Of a stretch of 64,000 nt of DNA, positions 62,661 through 64,000 are shown one piece after another. The notes below the pieces were generated by a model. The model saw nothing but the letters and a program-made list of their open reading frames with translations. It made no database searches and had not been told where the DNA came from. A program made the position numbers and the translations under genes. Source of the DNA: Utricularia gibba (taxonomy: Eukaryota; Streptophyta; Magnoliopsida; Lamiales; Lentibulariaceae). Each line of letters begins with the position of its first letter. Within the stretch, counting starts at the first letter, position 1. The DNA lies in assembly GCA_002189035.1 (NCBI GenBank), contig NEEC01000007.1:1488001-1552000 (forward strand). Reading direction: 5' to 3'.

Positions 62661-64000
62661 ATGGACCTGAAATCTACCCATTCTTCCCCTGTACTAGCTG
62701 ATCCTGCTCCCATGAATAACTCGAGACTAGGCCTGCGTTCTGCTCTGCTTCCATACTCAACAAATAGCTCTTCCTTCTCGTCCCCGCTTATTCTAAATGT
62801 CCCAAGGAGGCGAGCTGGGACCCTCGATGATGTTCGAGCAACACTATTGGATTCTATGATATCATCTTCCCCTACCAACAACATACTCCCAAGAGAGGTT
62901 CTCTCCGAATCAATGCTGCGTGATATTGATCGTGCTTATCTCAACTGGATGGTATAGTCACGGATTTGATTACTTTCTTTTGAGTTTTCAATCTTCAGTA
63001 TGTTGACAGTGATATTTGCTTTTTTGTTGGTAATGTAGCACAAATACCCGTCAGCACTTGCATCCTTCGAGATAGAAAATAGTGCCAAGGGAAAGAGAAT
63101 CGCTTTGTTTTTAGACTATGATGGAACTTTATCCCCCATCGTCGACAACCCCGATCTGGCCTTCATGTCAAATTCTGTAAGGAAACCTCTTTATGAGCTA
63201 TCTTTGTTATAGAACAACTTGACTTTAAAACATGGGATTTTCTTAAACTCCTGATGCCTAGAAAATGATCTATAATTGTGCTTGTTTGTAGATGCGGGCT
63301 GCTGTCCAGAATGCGGCCAAGCACTTTCCCACGGCCATAATCAGTGGAAGAAGGCGTGACCAGGTGATGCATGAATTGATTTGTCGAACCTTGTCCTTTT
63401 CCAGAGCATTGAGTAATATTGCATTTTCTGTCGCTACTTCAGGTGTACGAGTTTGTTGGACTAACTGAACTGTATTATGCTGGAAGTCATGGAATGGACA
63501 TCATGTGCCCAGTTCAGACTGATAGCAGCAGCAATGAAGGGTGCATCAGATCTACTGATAAGCAGGTAACAGCTTTGAAATCTTTCTCCTTTGTATTAGC
63601 ACAAGGCTTGAATCTTAGTTCTTTGCGTCATGAATTTTCATACCCTTTTTTTCCCGAAGGGCAAAGAAGTTAATCTATTCCAGCCTGCCCGTGAATTTTT
63701 ACCAGTCATCAACAAGGTACACTATCTTTCGATTCAACTCGTCCGTAAGTTCAAAGACTGGCTTATCCCTCATTCTAAAATGCCTTACTGTTCCATTCAC
63801 ACCAGGTCTTTGACTCCCTTGTTGAGGTCATGAAAGATATTCCTGGCACAAAAGTGGAGAACAATAAGTTCTGTGTGTCTGTGCACTATCGCAATGTGGA
63901 CCAAGACGTAATATAATCTTTTATCCTTCCCTTCAAGGTTTAGATAACCGCTTCTTGATCCATTCTTCATATCCTGATTCATTCAAGCTTTCTTGTGTCT
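62661..64000 (+). CDS. Trehalose-6-phosphate phosphatase (3' end outside window)
   Basis: Exons in the window: 62661-62951, 63039-63176, 63292-63363, 63443-63565, 63660-63716, 63806-63907, all in phase; the gene continues past the right edge. The N-terminus [17 protein letters not shown] is typical of plant TPPs. HAD motif I is [12 protein letters not shown], with the nucleophile and acid Asp at 123 and 125. Further blocks are [30 protein letters not shown] and [13 protein letters not shown]. The enzyme converts trehalose-6-phosphate to trehalose and so tunes a sugar signal that acts on SnRK1. No upstream in-frame ATG was found close to this start. Confidence 0.95.

Overview
The window is nuclear DNA of a flowering plant, probably a eudicot. 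The evidence is split genes with short GT-AG introns, plant-only families (ERF/AP2, COP1-interacting protein-related, RGF/GOLVEN peptide, EDR4-like zinc ribbon, plastid heme oxygenase 2), a MIR319 hairpin, site II (TGGGCC/T) promoter motifs and AT-rich intergenic DNA. There is about one gene per 3.5 kb and little transposon sequence. I cannot name the species.

Layout. 0.4-2.4 kb (+): plant-specific gene of unknown function. 3.8-5.3 kb (+): TFIIS. 5.8-7.4 kb (-): EDR4-like zinc-ribbon gene. 7.8-9.0 kb (-): decayed LINE fragment. 11.0-11.2 kb (+): MIR319. 12.8-17.0 kb (+): COP1-interacting protein-related gene, convergent with a TPR/MYND/SET gene at 17.3-21.7 kb (-). 22.3-23.7 kb (-): heme oxygenase 2. 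24.3-25.7 kb (+): pectinesterase. 26.7-29.0 kb (+): glutamate dehydrogenase. 29-31.6 kb: gene-poor, repeat-like. 31.6-32.5 kb (-): MSRA. 33.2-34.4 kb (-): mago nashi. 34.75-36.15 kb (+): RABD-type pseudogene. 36.8-37.4 kb (-) and 40.0-40.5 kb (+): divergent ERF pair. 41.0-42.7 kb (-): STP sugar transporter. 44.3-46.1 kb (+): quinone oxidoreductase. 46.4-48.6 kb (+): ATG3. 49.2-57.4 kb (+): SMC6 with 28 exons. 58.8-59.4 kb (+): an RGF/GLV/CLEL peptide gene. 62.7 kb to the right edge (+): trehalose-6-phosphate phosphatase, incomplete.

The genes form no pathway or operon. They are mostly housekeeping functions (transcription elongation, autophagy, exon junction complex, SMC5/6, methionine repair, nitrogen metabolism) with regulatory genes between them (MIR319, two ERFs, a secreted peptide, TPP).

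I rebuilt exon structures by reading splice sites and checking that phases close. Most genes close exactly: GDH 411 aa, ATG3 312 aa, mago 151 aa, TPR/SET 784 aa, COP1-interacting-related 1060 aa. Four genes fail by exactly one missing base at each of five places, and every place is a G or C run (850, 6478, 41955, 42590, 55734). That pattern suggests homopolymer under-calling in the sequence more than five independent mutations. The RABD copy is different: it has two stop codons, an insertion in the P-loop and a several-base deletion, so it is a true pseudogene. The least expected items are the MIR319 hairpin and the small RGF/GLV peptide gene, which is split into three short exons and easily missed. 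I found no clearly undescribed multi-gene system.
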